Assembly (NCBI GenBank): GCA_029448655.1
Contig: JACCLO010000005.1
Span: 3,410,001-3,474,000, forward strand
DNA from: Wolfiporia cocos
Lineage: Eukaryota > Basidiomycota > Agaricomycetes > Polyporales > Phaeolaceae
Direction of reading: 5' to 3'
Length of the DNA stretch: 64,000 bases
Positions 42,757 through 51,701 of this stretch are shown here, piece by piece; the first letter of the stretch is position 1; every line of letters begins with the position of its first letter. The notes beneath the pieces are model-generated. The model was not told the DNA's origin. It was given only the letters and a program-made list of their open reading frames with translations, and did no database searches. The position numbers and the translations under genes were made by a program.

Positions 42757-44701
42757 TGGCGACGGTGGTGGCGGGGGCCGAGGGTCCTGCTGAGCTTGAG
42801 TCAGCCGTCACTTCTTCCCAGATCGTTCGGGCACGATACGTCTTGCCATCCGCGGGGGGCGCCGAGTACGGCTTCTTGCCAGAAGCCTGTCCCTTTCCAC
42901 TACCCGAAGGAGCAGCCGTGGTCTTTCCAGACGCGGCAGCTGCATCCTTCGCCCTTTGTTGTTCGGCCCGCTGAGCGGCAGGCACGAACGTTCCCGCGGC
43001 CTTGTCTGCCGCAAGCTTAGGACACTTGTTGAAGTAGTGTCCCGTCTGCTTGCAGTAAGTGCAGACGGCGTTGGCGGTGTCGGCGGGGGCTTTGGCGGGC
43101 GCCTTTCCCTTGTCCTTTTTCTTCTCCGACTTCTTTGCAGAAGCGGAGGACGTCTCCTTCTTTTCGGCGGGGGCCGAGTCCTTTTTGCCGGCCTTCTCGA
43201 AGATCGATCCCTTGATCTTGTCTGGATATGACGTTTGGTACATTTCCAGGGCGAAGTCAATGAGGGGCTCGATGTCGGTTGGGGCCTTGAAGAAGGGGGT
43301 CTTGCCGAGGACGTTCAAGGTGTCCTTAACCTTTTCGGGGAGTGTTTCGGTGAACTCCCACACCAGGGTCTCGTTGGCGGTTTCCGATAGGCGGCCGAGG
43401 GTACGGAAACGCTCGCAGTAATTGAAATAGTTCGATTCGGCGAGTTCCTTGCCCTTGGCACCGTAGTAGCCTCGGATCTCCTTTTTCGCGATTTCCTTGT
43501 CCGTCATTTTACCGTACTGGACCATCACCGACTTGGTGAAGTCCTCCCATGTGCCGAGGGGCTCGCCGTTTCCTGCCTTTTTGATAAGAGGCGAGAAAAA
43601 TTTGTAGGCGTCCCCGGTTACTCGGAACAGGGCGGTGGTAATGCGGTCGTGGTCGTCGTAAACCCGGAGAGTGCCAAAATAAAGACCCATTTTCTCCACC
43701 CATTCCTGTGCAGTCACCTTTCCAGATGACCCAGAGAATTCGGGGGGAGGGGGAATTTTCAGGTTTTGGGGCAGACCTGGAATCTGCGGGGCGACGGCTG
43801 CTGCAGCAGTGGCTGCAGCTTGTGCGGCGGCAGCGGCCTCGGCTGCTCGGGTTTGAGCATTACCGGGGACCGTTACCGGGTCACTCGGAGGCGTGCGGAT
43901 GCCGGGAGGGTTGGGGACGGAGGGATTCTTGCGAATCCTCCGGAGTTCCTCGTCAACCTTCTCCATTCGCTCGGCGAATGCATCCTCGAGGTCGTCTAGC
44001 CTGGACCGGTAGTCCTTTCGGAGCTCCTTTTCCAGGGTGGAGAACTTGGCGGTGTACTCCTGCCGGAGTTCCTTGCCGAGGTCCACCAGAGTGGACAGTA
44101 CCTCGTTGCGGACCGAATTGACCGCTTCGTGTAGCTCGTCTTGGGCCTTCTGTTCGATTGCCCTGGATTGCCCAGCCAGGGAATCGATTCGTTCATGGAT
44201 ACGCTCCAGGCGGGCGTGCACCATTCGACCTAGGGTGTCGGTGGTGTCATGGCTTATGGCCGCACTTCGTTGTACGGCGGCATCGATGATTGGCCCATGT
44301 ATGGACCCATCCACCTTGTGGTGTTCCTCCTCAGGAAGGTACGCCTTAAGGTTGTTCTCGACAGCGACATTGGTCTGTCGTGTCGGACCCGAAAATTCCA
44401 TTTCCAGGGTGGTGGCGGGCCCGATAGGGCGAGTTCGACGAGCCGGTGGGTATCCGGCAATGGGGGAGCCTGGGCGTGTACCCATGGGGTTGGTCGGAGA
44501 TTCCCTTTGCGGGGGAGCGAACTCCGGCATTTCCTCTTCTCCTTCCTCTTCCTCTTCTTCTTCTTCTCCCTCGCTTAGGTGCTCCAGCGTCACCAGTTGC
44601 TGGGTTCCCGAGGGACCAGCTACCGGTGTCACCGGACCTTCTGAGCGGAGGCGCATCTTGCGGGGAGCGAGGGGAGTGCTGACGGAGGAGGTGGAAGACA
44701 T
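42698..44701 (-). CDS. gag: Gag of element B (667 aa)
   Basis: Structural protein forming the virus-like particle and binding RNA. An acidic Glu-rich run lies near residues 45-60. A charged coiled-coil-like segment lies about 185-270, then a Pro/Ala-rich linker. The capsid-like core (AQEWVEKMGLYF...YFNYCERF...) covers about 325-480. A Lys/Ala-rich basic region is followed by a CCHC zinc knuckle CTYCKQTGHYFNKC at about 547-560, with a low-complexity tail ending TRLEDVL. ATG at 44701 begins MSSTSS, as in A (MSSISS). Open throughout. The 150-nt gap from ORF1's stop and separate ATG suggest reinitiation or internal initiation. Confidence 0.93.
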   Translation of the reverse strand: MSSTSSVSTPLAPRKMRLRSEGPVTPVAGPSGTQQLVTLEHLSEGEEEEEEEEGEEEMPEFAPPQRESPTNPMGTRPGSPIAGYPPARRTRPIGPATTLEMEFSGPTRQTNVAVENNLKAYLPEEEHHKVDGSIHGPIIDAAVQRSAAISHDTTDTLGRMVHARLERIHERIDSLAGQSRAIEQKAQDELHEAVNSVRNEVLSTLVDLGKELRQEYTAKFSTLEKELRKDYRSRLDDLEDAFAERMEKVDEELRRIRKNPSVPNPPGIRTPPSDPVTVPGNAQTRAAEAAAAAQAAATAAAAVAPQIPGLPQNLKIPPPPEFSGSSGKVTAQEWVEKMGLYFGTLRVYDDHDRITTALFRVTGDAYKFFSPLIKKAGNGEPLGTWEDFTKSVMVQYGKMTDKEIAKKEIRGYYGAKGKELAESNYFNYCERFRTLGRLSETANETLVWEFTETLPEKVKDTLNVLGKTPFFKAPTDIEPLIDFALEMYQTSYPDKIKGSIFEKAGKKDSAPAEKKETSSASAKKSEKKKDKGKAPAKAPADTANAVCTYCKQTGHYFNKCPKLAADKAAGTFVPAAQRAEQQRAKDAAAASGKTTAAPSGSGKGQASGKKPYSAPPADGKTYRARTIWEEVTADSSSAGPSAPATTVANVGTISVPLAPTTRLEDVL

Positions 44702-44851
44702 TTTTTGTGAATACTATTTGTGACGAATGTTAGTTTCCGGTTACTCATTGTCTTAGATTCTTTAAGAAGGGATTGGGTTTTGAAAGCTGCAACTTTCGTT
44801 ATAGATCACACTCGCACTCTATTTCAGAGTTAAAAGATGATAGTATTTCTA

Positions 44852-45784
44852 CTATACAATCGCGAGTATATCCTCTTCTACCGAAGTAGTTGAGGGCCCT
44901 GCCACCTTGTCAGGTGGTGTTACACCGAAGGCAAAAGTAATTTGTAGCGCTACGCATTCTGCTACGATACGAGCCAAGTCCGTACGCCAATCCAAAAAGG
45001 AAATACTGCCGAGCTGTTTACAGTACTTTTTCATAATTCTCCAGTCTCTATTGGTGATCCTCCCCCGTCTCGCTCTATCTTTTACGTTATCCACCAAGTC
45101 CTCCAATTCTACTACCATAGTATGGAAACGCATGTCGTTTTCCATATGGAAGCCTGGGTAATTAGGGGGATGGTTGGCGAGAGGAGTGAGACGAGTGAGA
45201 GTGCCTTCTAGCATGGGAATAACTTGGTCGCATGCTTGGAGAGGCTTCTTCTTCCCGAAGACGAGGGAAGGGTCGAGAATCTTGTGGTTGGCCGGAACGG
45301 AAGGTCCGGCCGCCGGGCTGGAGAGACGGAGGGCCAGTGAAGAAGCTGCCTGCTTGGCTTCCTTGGCGGCTTGTTTGGCGGCGATTCGCTTATTCAGCTT
45401 ATCGCGGGCGAGCTTAAGCTTGTTGAGTTCGCGGAGTTCAATTAAATTCTCCATGGCGGTAATGGAAGCGGCTAGCTTCTCTTCCTCTGTCCAGATACGC
45501 TTGGCGAGCGGAACTGGTTTGGGAGGTCGAGGAGCGGGTTTCCCAGCCTCAGCAATGTGCTTTGGCATGTGGACGGGAATCTCCCAAAGATGGAGCTTCC
45601 CGGTGTAATCTTCCTTTACAGGAAGGGTGTATGTGACGTCCTCTGCCCGAGGAATGTCGGCGGTGTCGATGCGGCTGAGAAGGGACCGCTTTGCCGGTTT
45701 AACGTAGGGGGCAGTAGAGGAGCCACGGGTGCGACGGGTAACGCGGGGCATGATTCTAGAAAGTGCAGTCTTCATGAGAAACAA
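44852..45784 (-). CDS. ORF1 of element B, unknown protein upstream of gag (310 aa)
   Basis: The first ORF after the leader. No family recognised. Seen: a basic N-terminus (RIMPRVTRRTRG), a VKEDYTGKLHLWEIPVHM block, a proline-rich PAPRPPKPVPLAKR segment, a long Lys/Ala-rich probable helix (about residues 110-145), then FGKKKPLQACDQVIPMLEG and a charged C-terminal region (VVELEDLVDNVKDRARRGR) ending EDILAIV. No signal peptide, membrane segment or zinc motif is evident. Diverged copies exist in A (same length, 299 aa from the inner Met) and C (C-terminal part), all without stops, so the protein is kept by selection. It could be a gag-like accessory, nucleic-acid-binding or particle assembly factor; that is inference. 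Start choice: 45784, or the Met 11 codons later that A shares. Confidence 0.85.
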   Translation of the reverse strand: MFLMKTALSRIMPRVTRRTRGSSTAPYVKPAKRSLLSRIDTADIPRAEDVTYTLPVKEDYTGKLHLWEIPVHMPKHIAEAGKPAPRPPKPVPLAKRIWTEEEKLAASITAMENLIELRELNKLKLARDKLNKRIAAKQAAKEAKQAASSLALRLSSPAAGPSVPANHKILDPSLVFGKKKPLQACDQVIPMLEGTLTRLTPLANHPPNYPGFHMENDMRFHTMVVELEDLVDNVKDRARRGRITNRDWRIMKKYCKQLGSISFLDWRTDLARIVAECVALQITFAFGVTPPDKVAGPSTTSVEEDILAIV

Positions 45785-46780
45785 AGTTTCCCAGTGATAC
45801 GTCCAAGAACAGGAATAAAAGGGATTATGTAAGGTAGGGTAGTGGACTCCTTTTCAGGAGCAAAGAAGGTGTACTACGGGGCATAATTACTCTTATGTTG
45901 CGCGCAAACCCTGTGCCGAGACGGCGCGGATATTCGCATGACCCTAACGGTCAGAGGCGCCGACTCCAGGGGTAGAGTTGCTGACTGCCAGGCCGGTTCC
46001 TGGGTCAGATGATTGGGATTCGGATACACGACACCGCCCCGGAGGGACGATGCCGGAAAGTGGCTGGGATTTTACATCCCTTAGCCTGTCCATGCTTCAA
46101 CAATGAGGTTGCCGTCTGTAGCCACATGGGTGTCACATCAGGGCTAAAAAACCACTGTCGATCTAAGATCGCGAGACAACAGTGCTCCACATCCCGAAGG
46201 AGTGGGCCACGCGCTTCTCTTCCAATGGGGCCCCAAATCCGTTTGACCCATGCTCGCACGCCGAGCTGCCCGGAGGACTTATGCTATTGGCTACCGCGAG
46301 TGACCTATGGCAGGGTGATTTTTTACGTCACCCCCCTCACTGCTTTTCCCATAACGGGTTCAAAGCAGGTCCCTTACGCCTGGGAGGCGGCTTTGGAAAA
46401 TTCCCATGCCATCATAATGATGACCCTATGGATAGTGATGGGGCGCTGAACAACGCTTGCCATGACAGGGGGTTGGGCGCACACAGGCAGACCGTCCCCT
46501 TTTCTCCACAGGCGGGTCTTAACCGCGCATAGTCCAAGCTTGTCAGCGAGGACCATGTCTCCTTGACCCTGGAGTCCGGGTTAGGTAGGCCTCCTGCCTA
46601 AAAAGGCGGTGTGGCTTCCCTGGTTGCCAATCCTCTGCCGAGGATGGCGCTGTATCCCCCAGATCTCAACTATCACCCCAAACTCTTTGTCAAGAGTAGG
46701 GATGTGCGCAGCAACGAGCAATAGCCCCTGTAGGATAGAAACCCAGGCCCAAGCGCAAGCGCAAGGGCGGGGGTAGGGGG
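45785..46780 (-). other. Element B leader
   Basis: About 1 kb of untranslated sequence, similar to A's leader. It contains possible stem regions ('gatctaagatc', 'gggacgatgcc'). ORFs in it are not conserved with A. It may hold packaging or translation signals. Confidence 0.6.
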
Positions 46781-46790
46781 AGATTTGTTC
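46781..46790 (-). promoter_or_regulatory. Element B self-priming primer site
   Basis: Minus strand GAACAAATCT begins three bases inside the 5' LTR and is the exact complement of AGATTTGTTC at plus positions 46917-46926, the predicted transcript start. Confidence 0.78.
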
Positions 46791-46793
46791 TTA

Positions 46794-47492
46794 TGACACA
46801 GACTAGACTGTGGGACTCACACTATAACCTTATAGGCGACTTGAAGATGTTGCAGAAGGTTGGTGAGGAGGCTAGTGGGCGCAAGCAGAGATGGTATGTA
46901 ACTGTGCGAATGCAGAGAACAAATCTAAGGCTTATCCGCAGTGATAGCCCTACTTATATACATGCTTTGTTTGGTTACCGGTAAGGGAGCCAAACATGAA
47001 GGTGGTCTGTGCGCAGACATAACTAATATGGTTAAGTCGTAAACTACAATAGACCATGTGCGCCGGTAATGGCCGCACCAGTAAGATCGTTTGTTTGGAC
47101 CGTAGGTCCATGTTGTGGAAGTGGCTGTAGCTACGTTAGTAAGCCATGCATGTGATTCTTATATACCGGTATCGGGATATGAGTAATCGTAAGGGCATTG
47201 GCATGTGATAACGAGCGGGCCGCTTATCCAATTGTACTGACATAGCCCGGTATCGGGATATGAGTAAGGCGCGTGACACCGGAGGTTAGTCCGCTGAGTC
47301 ATTGACGCGTACGGGCGTATTATGTACGTGTTGTTATGACAGGTGGACGTATACCGCGTTGTGTACGTGTTGTTTGGTTGCGTGTACGTGTAGACGGGCG
47401 CTTAGCAGCGTAAACGTCTACAAGGTTGTAGAAATACCAGATAAATAGGTAAAAATACGGGAAAAATAGTGGCATGTCCCAAATCTGTGACA
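46794..47492 (-). repeat. Element B 5' LTR (E family)
   Basis: 699 bp, identical by eye to 37483-38181. TATA (complement of cttatata) at 46953-46960 and predicted start at 46926, 34 nt downstream. GCACAGACC-type and GGTAATGGCC motifs lie upstream in U3. Confidence 0.93.
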
Positions 47493-47538
47493 CTCAACAC
47501 ATAGGTGGTGAGTCCCACAGCTAGTCTGTGTCAAAAAC

Positions 47539-49042
47539 CATGCTAACGGCCGACCCTCTGTCACGGAGGCCAGACCGTGAGGAGGGGGTGGAACTCGACA
47601 ATTGCAACCAAACCTTGCTGAAACCTGAATGACACAGATGGCTCTGTGGGACTCACCAAGCCAGTATCCTTACTAGGCGACTTGGAGAGGAAGAGGTTAT
47701 CAGACGCAGCAGGGTGGAATATGCTTCTACGGCGTACGCCGAGAAGAATAGAACTAAAGTTATAGGCCGTCAAGGCCCTACTTATATACATGTTAATGCG
47801 GATGGCACGTGCTACTAGCTAGTACTACCATTCCGGGTTATGTGGCTTTGCCAAGAGGCGAAGCGCTATCTTATCTGATGTTTATGGACTCTATCTACAA
47901 TGGCCGTGATGGGCCCTAATGGCCGCACCAATCGTAGGAGAGGGATTTGTGTATGTTATCATATGAACGCAGGCACAGCCCGGGTATATGGAGAAGCCGG
48001 TTGCCGGATACCGTGAGGTATAATGGCGATTGGCCATGCTTCGTTGGATGACCAAGGCGAAGTGCCGAGGTCGTTATGCCATTGGACGGGAAGTACCGTG
48101 GCATGTGTTACAGCCCGGTCCGGAGGGTTACCGGGGCATGTGTTGGACTTAGCCGTGAGGCGAGGTCCGGTGTTTGGGCAACGCCGTGATGGCAGAAGCC
48201 CGGAGCTTGGTATGTACCGAGCCCGTGGGTTGGCCGAGAAGGCCGAGCCTATAGCGATATTGCCTTGATGCTAATATAGTGCTATTTGGCCGTGTTGCCA
48301 TTATTATGCAAAGGCGTGGCACGCCTGAGGTGCCATTGTGATCAAGGGTCTTATGGCGGTGGGAAGCCGGGGAGGCCGACCCAATAGTACAAGGCCACGA
48401 GGCACTGTTTGTACATGTGGACATTATTATGCGAGCGTGCCGCGCTCGGCCTATCATTATGATCTATGATCTATGACGTGGCTGGTCTAGCTCGTAAGGG
48501 CTAGACCGGATGACGTAGCGTTGTATAAGCTGGTCATGTGGTTGATAAGCCCAGTTAAGAGCTTATCGTGTGGCAATGGGAGTTAACCCGTAGATAACTT
48601 GTAGTTAGACGTATAAATCCCGGATAAATTGCTATAATCATAGGAAAAATGCTGTAAGCCCCAGATAAATCTGTGACACTGAATATTTTACAGTTCAAGC
48701 TCTAGAAGCTACGCAGCAGGAGGTACAGTCTGGTGATGAGGACCTACTCCGACAAATCCGACAAGCTCTCCTAAACGATCAAATTACCAAGGATTACAAG
48801 GAACTACTGAAAAGTGGTCCCAAGGAATTCAGTAAAGATCTCCAGGAATGGAATATGGAGGCTGGACTACTCCTCAGAAGAGGAAAAGTGTATGTTCCTA
48901 AGGAACCAGCGGAATTATGTACAAAGATTCTGGAGTTGCATCATGATCACATAACTGCCGGACACTTCGGACGATGGAAGACATACGAACTTCTATCATG
49001 TAACTACTGGTGGCCTGGAATGACCACAATGGTAAAGCAATA
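47539..49042 (+). pseudogene. pol: Element A pol, RNase H end and integrase zinc domain (two pieces)
   Basis: 47539-47629 reads MLTADPLSRRPDREEGVELDN, and 48684-49042 continues with the spacer and HHCC domain (LELHHDHITAGHFGRW...NYWWPGMTTMVKQ). The two are separated by a T LTR with TSD CTGAA. It breaks off abruptly at 'aagcaata' (49042), before the Cys pair, where a foreign LTR fragment begins. Confidence 0.85.
47630..48678 (-). repeat. T-family solo LTR (minus) in A pol
   Basis: TGACACAGATGGCTCTGTGG...CAGATAAATCTGTGACA, 1049 bp, TSD CTGAA at 47625-47629 and 48679-48683. TATA 'cttatatacatg' near 47783. Confidence 0.9.
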
Positions 49043-49144
49043 GTACATACTGCGCAAAGACCACGCCTTTAGGGTGGGTCACGATCCCCATAGTGTAGCA
49101 GTCCCCCATGTATATAAACGTCAGTGACTGAGGTCTTATACCTC

Positions 49145-50253
49145 TATCACAATCTTAGTGAGAACTCACCAAACGGTTATTGTTGGGTGTTGGGCGAGGT
49201 AAGAGTGATAAGCAGTAGGATAATACTGTATCTCAATAAGAGAATAGTTCTGGGGACTTGTAGTCGCCAGAACCTAGGCTTATATACATTGTATAAAGGA
49301 CCTCTGCCACCGCAGTAGGTCCCTAGAGACTCTGAGCCATATGTATTACTAAGGCGTAAGAGATAAGGTAATCTAGCTGACATAACCCAGTATCGGGATA
49401 TAGGTCAGCACTCGTGACGTTGACTAAGCGGCATGTCTGCAAGGACGGGCCGCTGAGGCATTGTGTATGACTAGTGTGTAAGTGCTGGGTCATATTGTAT
49501 GACTAGCGTGTAAGCGCTGTGTCATATTGGATGACTAGCGTGTTTGTTAGCTAATAACCCTTAGTTATGAGATAACCTCGCGGCATCTCGGCATTGTGCT
49601 GTTAAGCCGTTGTCACGGATATCCCCGTGGGGGGTACGTCTCTTCTCCCTCTATGTATGTATGGGCGCCGCTGCACGCGCGCGCGCCCCTCTCGTCATCG
49701 TTTCCTCCTCGTCGCGCCCTGTTATCTCCACAGACCACATGACCCAGTAGGCGAGCACTTGTCAGGCAGCACGCGTGCCAGGTACACCACATGACCGGTC
49801 ACAGTTAGGTACATGGTAGCGTAACATCACGGTCACTCGTAGATACGGCGCACGGGCCCGTTCTTTAGGGTAGCTAGTTCCGCTCTCACACCATGTATAT
49901 AATCTACGACAAGATGGGGCTTACTCCCCATCTTTGAGATTCTCGTCTTAGAGCCTCTGGCTCCTCTCTTTCTATGGGCGTGATGCGTGTCTCTGGCCCG
50001 GGGGCCCTTATCGTCTTACTCGTCTGTGTGCCCGTCAGCAACGTCAGCGTACACTAGGGATGCTCCAAGCTCCCACGTAGCCTCTGTGCCCACCTCTTGT
50101 CGACGCGTACACTGGCTTGCCAGCCGTGTAGGGATACCCCTGTAGCCAGGTCCTCAGAACCTAGTAAGTTTGTGACAGCCGTAGTTGTACGTAGAAATGC
50201 CAGAATAATAGCTAAAATTATGGAAAAAATAGCTACGTGGTCACTTTGTGACA
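49145..50253 (-). repeat. Solo LTR (minus), J/M-like terminus, interrupted
   Basis: It starts TATCACAATCTTAGTGAG and ends CACTTTGTGACA, with TSD ACCTC at 49140-49144 and 50254-50258. TATA 'cttatatacattg' near 49271, with an E-like 'cggtatcgggatat' motif. It is interrupted by a G LTR, and the net length is about 537 bp. Confidence 0.8.
49611..50177 (+). repeat. G-family solo LTR (plus)
   Basis: TGTCACGGATATCCCCGTGG...AAGTTTGTGACA, 567 bp, TSD GCCGT at 49606-49610 and 50178-50182. TATA 'catgtatataat' near 49896, then an AAGATGGGG...CCCCATCTT hairpin. Confidence 0.9.
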
Positions 50254-50459
50254 ACCTCAGTCCGAATATCATCGGCATGGGGCGCATGTGCCCCTGCCTT
50301 ATCCTCTTATCTCACAACTGTCTGCTGTCTACGACACAAACTTCTATCCTTCCCTCACTAGTCTGTGAGACGACCTTAGCAATTCTCAGACATGCACAAT
50401 ATAGGGCAATTCTAGGCTCTAGAGGTTAGGCAGTAGACACAGAGTGTAAGTCTGTGTCA

Positions 50460-50557
50460 GACCTTATAGTCTGCAACCACCATGCCTGACTCCCCATGGC
50501 TACCATCCAATGTCTAACACCCTACATCCCAATGCTCTTGCTACATCCAAGGCAAGG
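50460..50557. other. Unassigned sequence
   Basis: Short stretch between LTRs that resumes at 51651-51701. It may be the 5' part of the minus LTR whose TATA is near 52830, but no clear terminus was found. Confidence 0.35.
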
Positions 50558-51645
50558 TGTCACAGATTTATCTGGGGCTTACAGCATTTTTCCTATGATT
50601 ATAGCAATTTATCCGGGATTTATACGTCTAACTACACGTTATCTACGGGTTAACTCCCATTGCCATACGACAAGCTCTTAACTGGGCTTATCAACCACAT
50701 GACCAGCTTACATAATGCTACGGTACCTTCCGGTCCAATAGCAACACTACAGCTACGTCATAGGTCTCGCCCGTCAGAGCAAGACCAGCCACGTCATAAG
50801 ATCTTAGATCATAATGATAGGCCGAGCGCGGCACGCTCGCATAATAATGTCCACAACACCAAACATCGCCGCAAGGCAATGTTCTATTGGGTCGGCCTCT
50901 CCGGCTTCCCACACGCCATAAGATCCTTGATCACAATGGCACCTCAGGCGCAACACGCCTTCACATAATTATGTCAACACGACCATACAGCACTATATTT
51001 GCAACAAGGCAATATCGCTATAGGTCACGGCCTCCTTGGCCTCCCACGGACTCGGCGTTCTCCAAGTCCCGGGCTTCTGCCATCACGGCGTTGCCCAAAC
51101 ACCGGACCTCGCCCCACGGCTAAGACCAACACATGTCCCGGTTACCATCCAGTCCGGACATATCACATGCTACGGTACAACCATGTCCAATAGCATAACG
51201 ACCTCGGCGTCTCGCCTTGGTCATCCAACGAAGCCCGACCAATAGCCATTATACCGCCAGGTATCCGGCAATCGGCCTTCCTCTATACCCGGGCTGCGCC
51301 CGCGTTACCTCAATAATAACAACACAAATCCCTCTCATACGATTGGTTCGGCCATTAGGGCCAACCACGGCCATTCTATGTAGAGTCCATAAACAGTAGA
51401 TAAGATAAGCTTCGCCACTTGGCAAAGCCACATAACCCGGTAAGGACATAGCTAGCTAGTAGCACATGACCTTCCCATAAACATGTATATAAGTAGGAGC
51501 CAAGCGCTCTATACTTTAGTTCTATTCTTCTTGGCGTCCGCCGTAGAAGTATATCCACCACTCTGCTGCTCTGATTATCCTCCTCTCCAAGTCACCTATT
51601 ACCTCAGGATACAGGCTTGGTGAGTCCCACAGGTGATCTGTGTCA
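50558..51645 (+). repeat. T-family solo LTR (plus)
   Basis: TGTCACAGATTTATCTGGGG...GTGATCTGTGTCA, 1088 bp, TSD CAAGG at 50553-50557 and 51646-51650. TATA 'catgtatataagtagg' near 51482. Two tandem U3 modules. Confidence 0.92.
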
Positions 51646-51701
51646 CAAGGTGCCGGCTCCTAAGGTAGAGGCTAGCTGTCAAGGTCCCAGTTGAGGTAGA
51701 A

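Larger units (their letters stand above)
37483..47492 (-). mobile_element. Element B: complete Ty3/gypsy chromovirus with ORF1 and dUTPase
   Basis: 10,010 bp, TSD CTCAA at 37478-37482 and 47493-47497. Both 699-bp LTRs look identical by direct comparison. On the minus strand: 5' LTR 47492-46794, primer site, 1-kb leader, ORF1 (45784-44852), gag (44701-42698), pol (42756-38221) in the +1 frame overlapping gag, purine tract, 3' LTR 38181-37483. All three frames are open, so it is a recent and potentially active copy. Chromodomain after integrase and self-priming put it in the Tf1/sushi-like chromoviruses; ORF1 and dUTPase are additions. Confidence 0.93.
35357..47533 (+). repeat. T-family solo LTR (plus) that hosts element B
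   Basis: TGTCACAGATTTATCTGGGG...GCTAGTCTGTGTCA, TSD AAAAC at 35352-35356 and 47534-47538. It is interrupted by a minus T LTR (36249-37344) and by element B (37483-47492). The net length is about 1061 bp. The TATA-like 'catgtatttaat' is near 36186. Confidence 0.88.
6267..49042 (+). mobile_element. Element A: old, shattered Ty3/gypsy chromovirus (plus)
   Basis: Collinear pieces of one plus-strand element run across this span: 5' LTR 6267-6962, leader 6963-7992, ORF1 (7993-8016, 9588-9908, 13487-14041), gag 14197-16682 and pol protease 16672-17125. After element C and a deletion, pol resumes in RT at 31977 and continues through 33184-33529, 35043-35356, 47539-47629 and 48684-49042, ending near the integrase zinc domain. 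Each interruption except the deletions is an insertion with its own TSD. Integrase core, chromodomain, dUTPase and 3' LTR are missing after 49042. Several in-frame stops show it is dead. The order and family match intact element B. Confidence 0.85.
49043..50459 (+). repeat. LTR (plus), 5' truncated, joined to A's integrase
   Basis: It starts mid-LTR with 'cctttagggtggg' and a TATA 'catgtatataaac' near 49110. A CTGAGGT...ACCTCAG hairpin spans the insertion site of the next LTR. It resumes at 50259 and ends AAGTCTGTGTCA at 50459. The upstream part resembles Q-family 60690-60760. The 5' terminus is missing, which marks a deletion junction. Confidence 0.7.

Noticed and set aside
44037..44723. 228-aa plus-strand ORF over B's gag
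   Set aside because: Antisense shadow of the acidic and charged part of gag.
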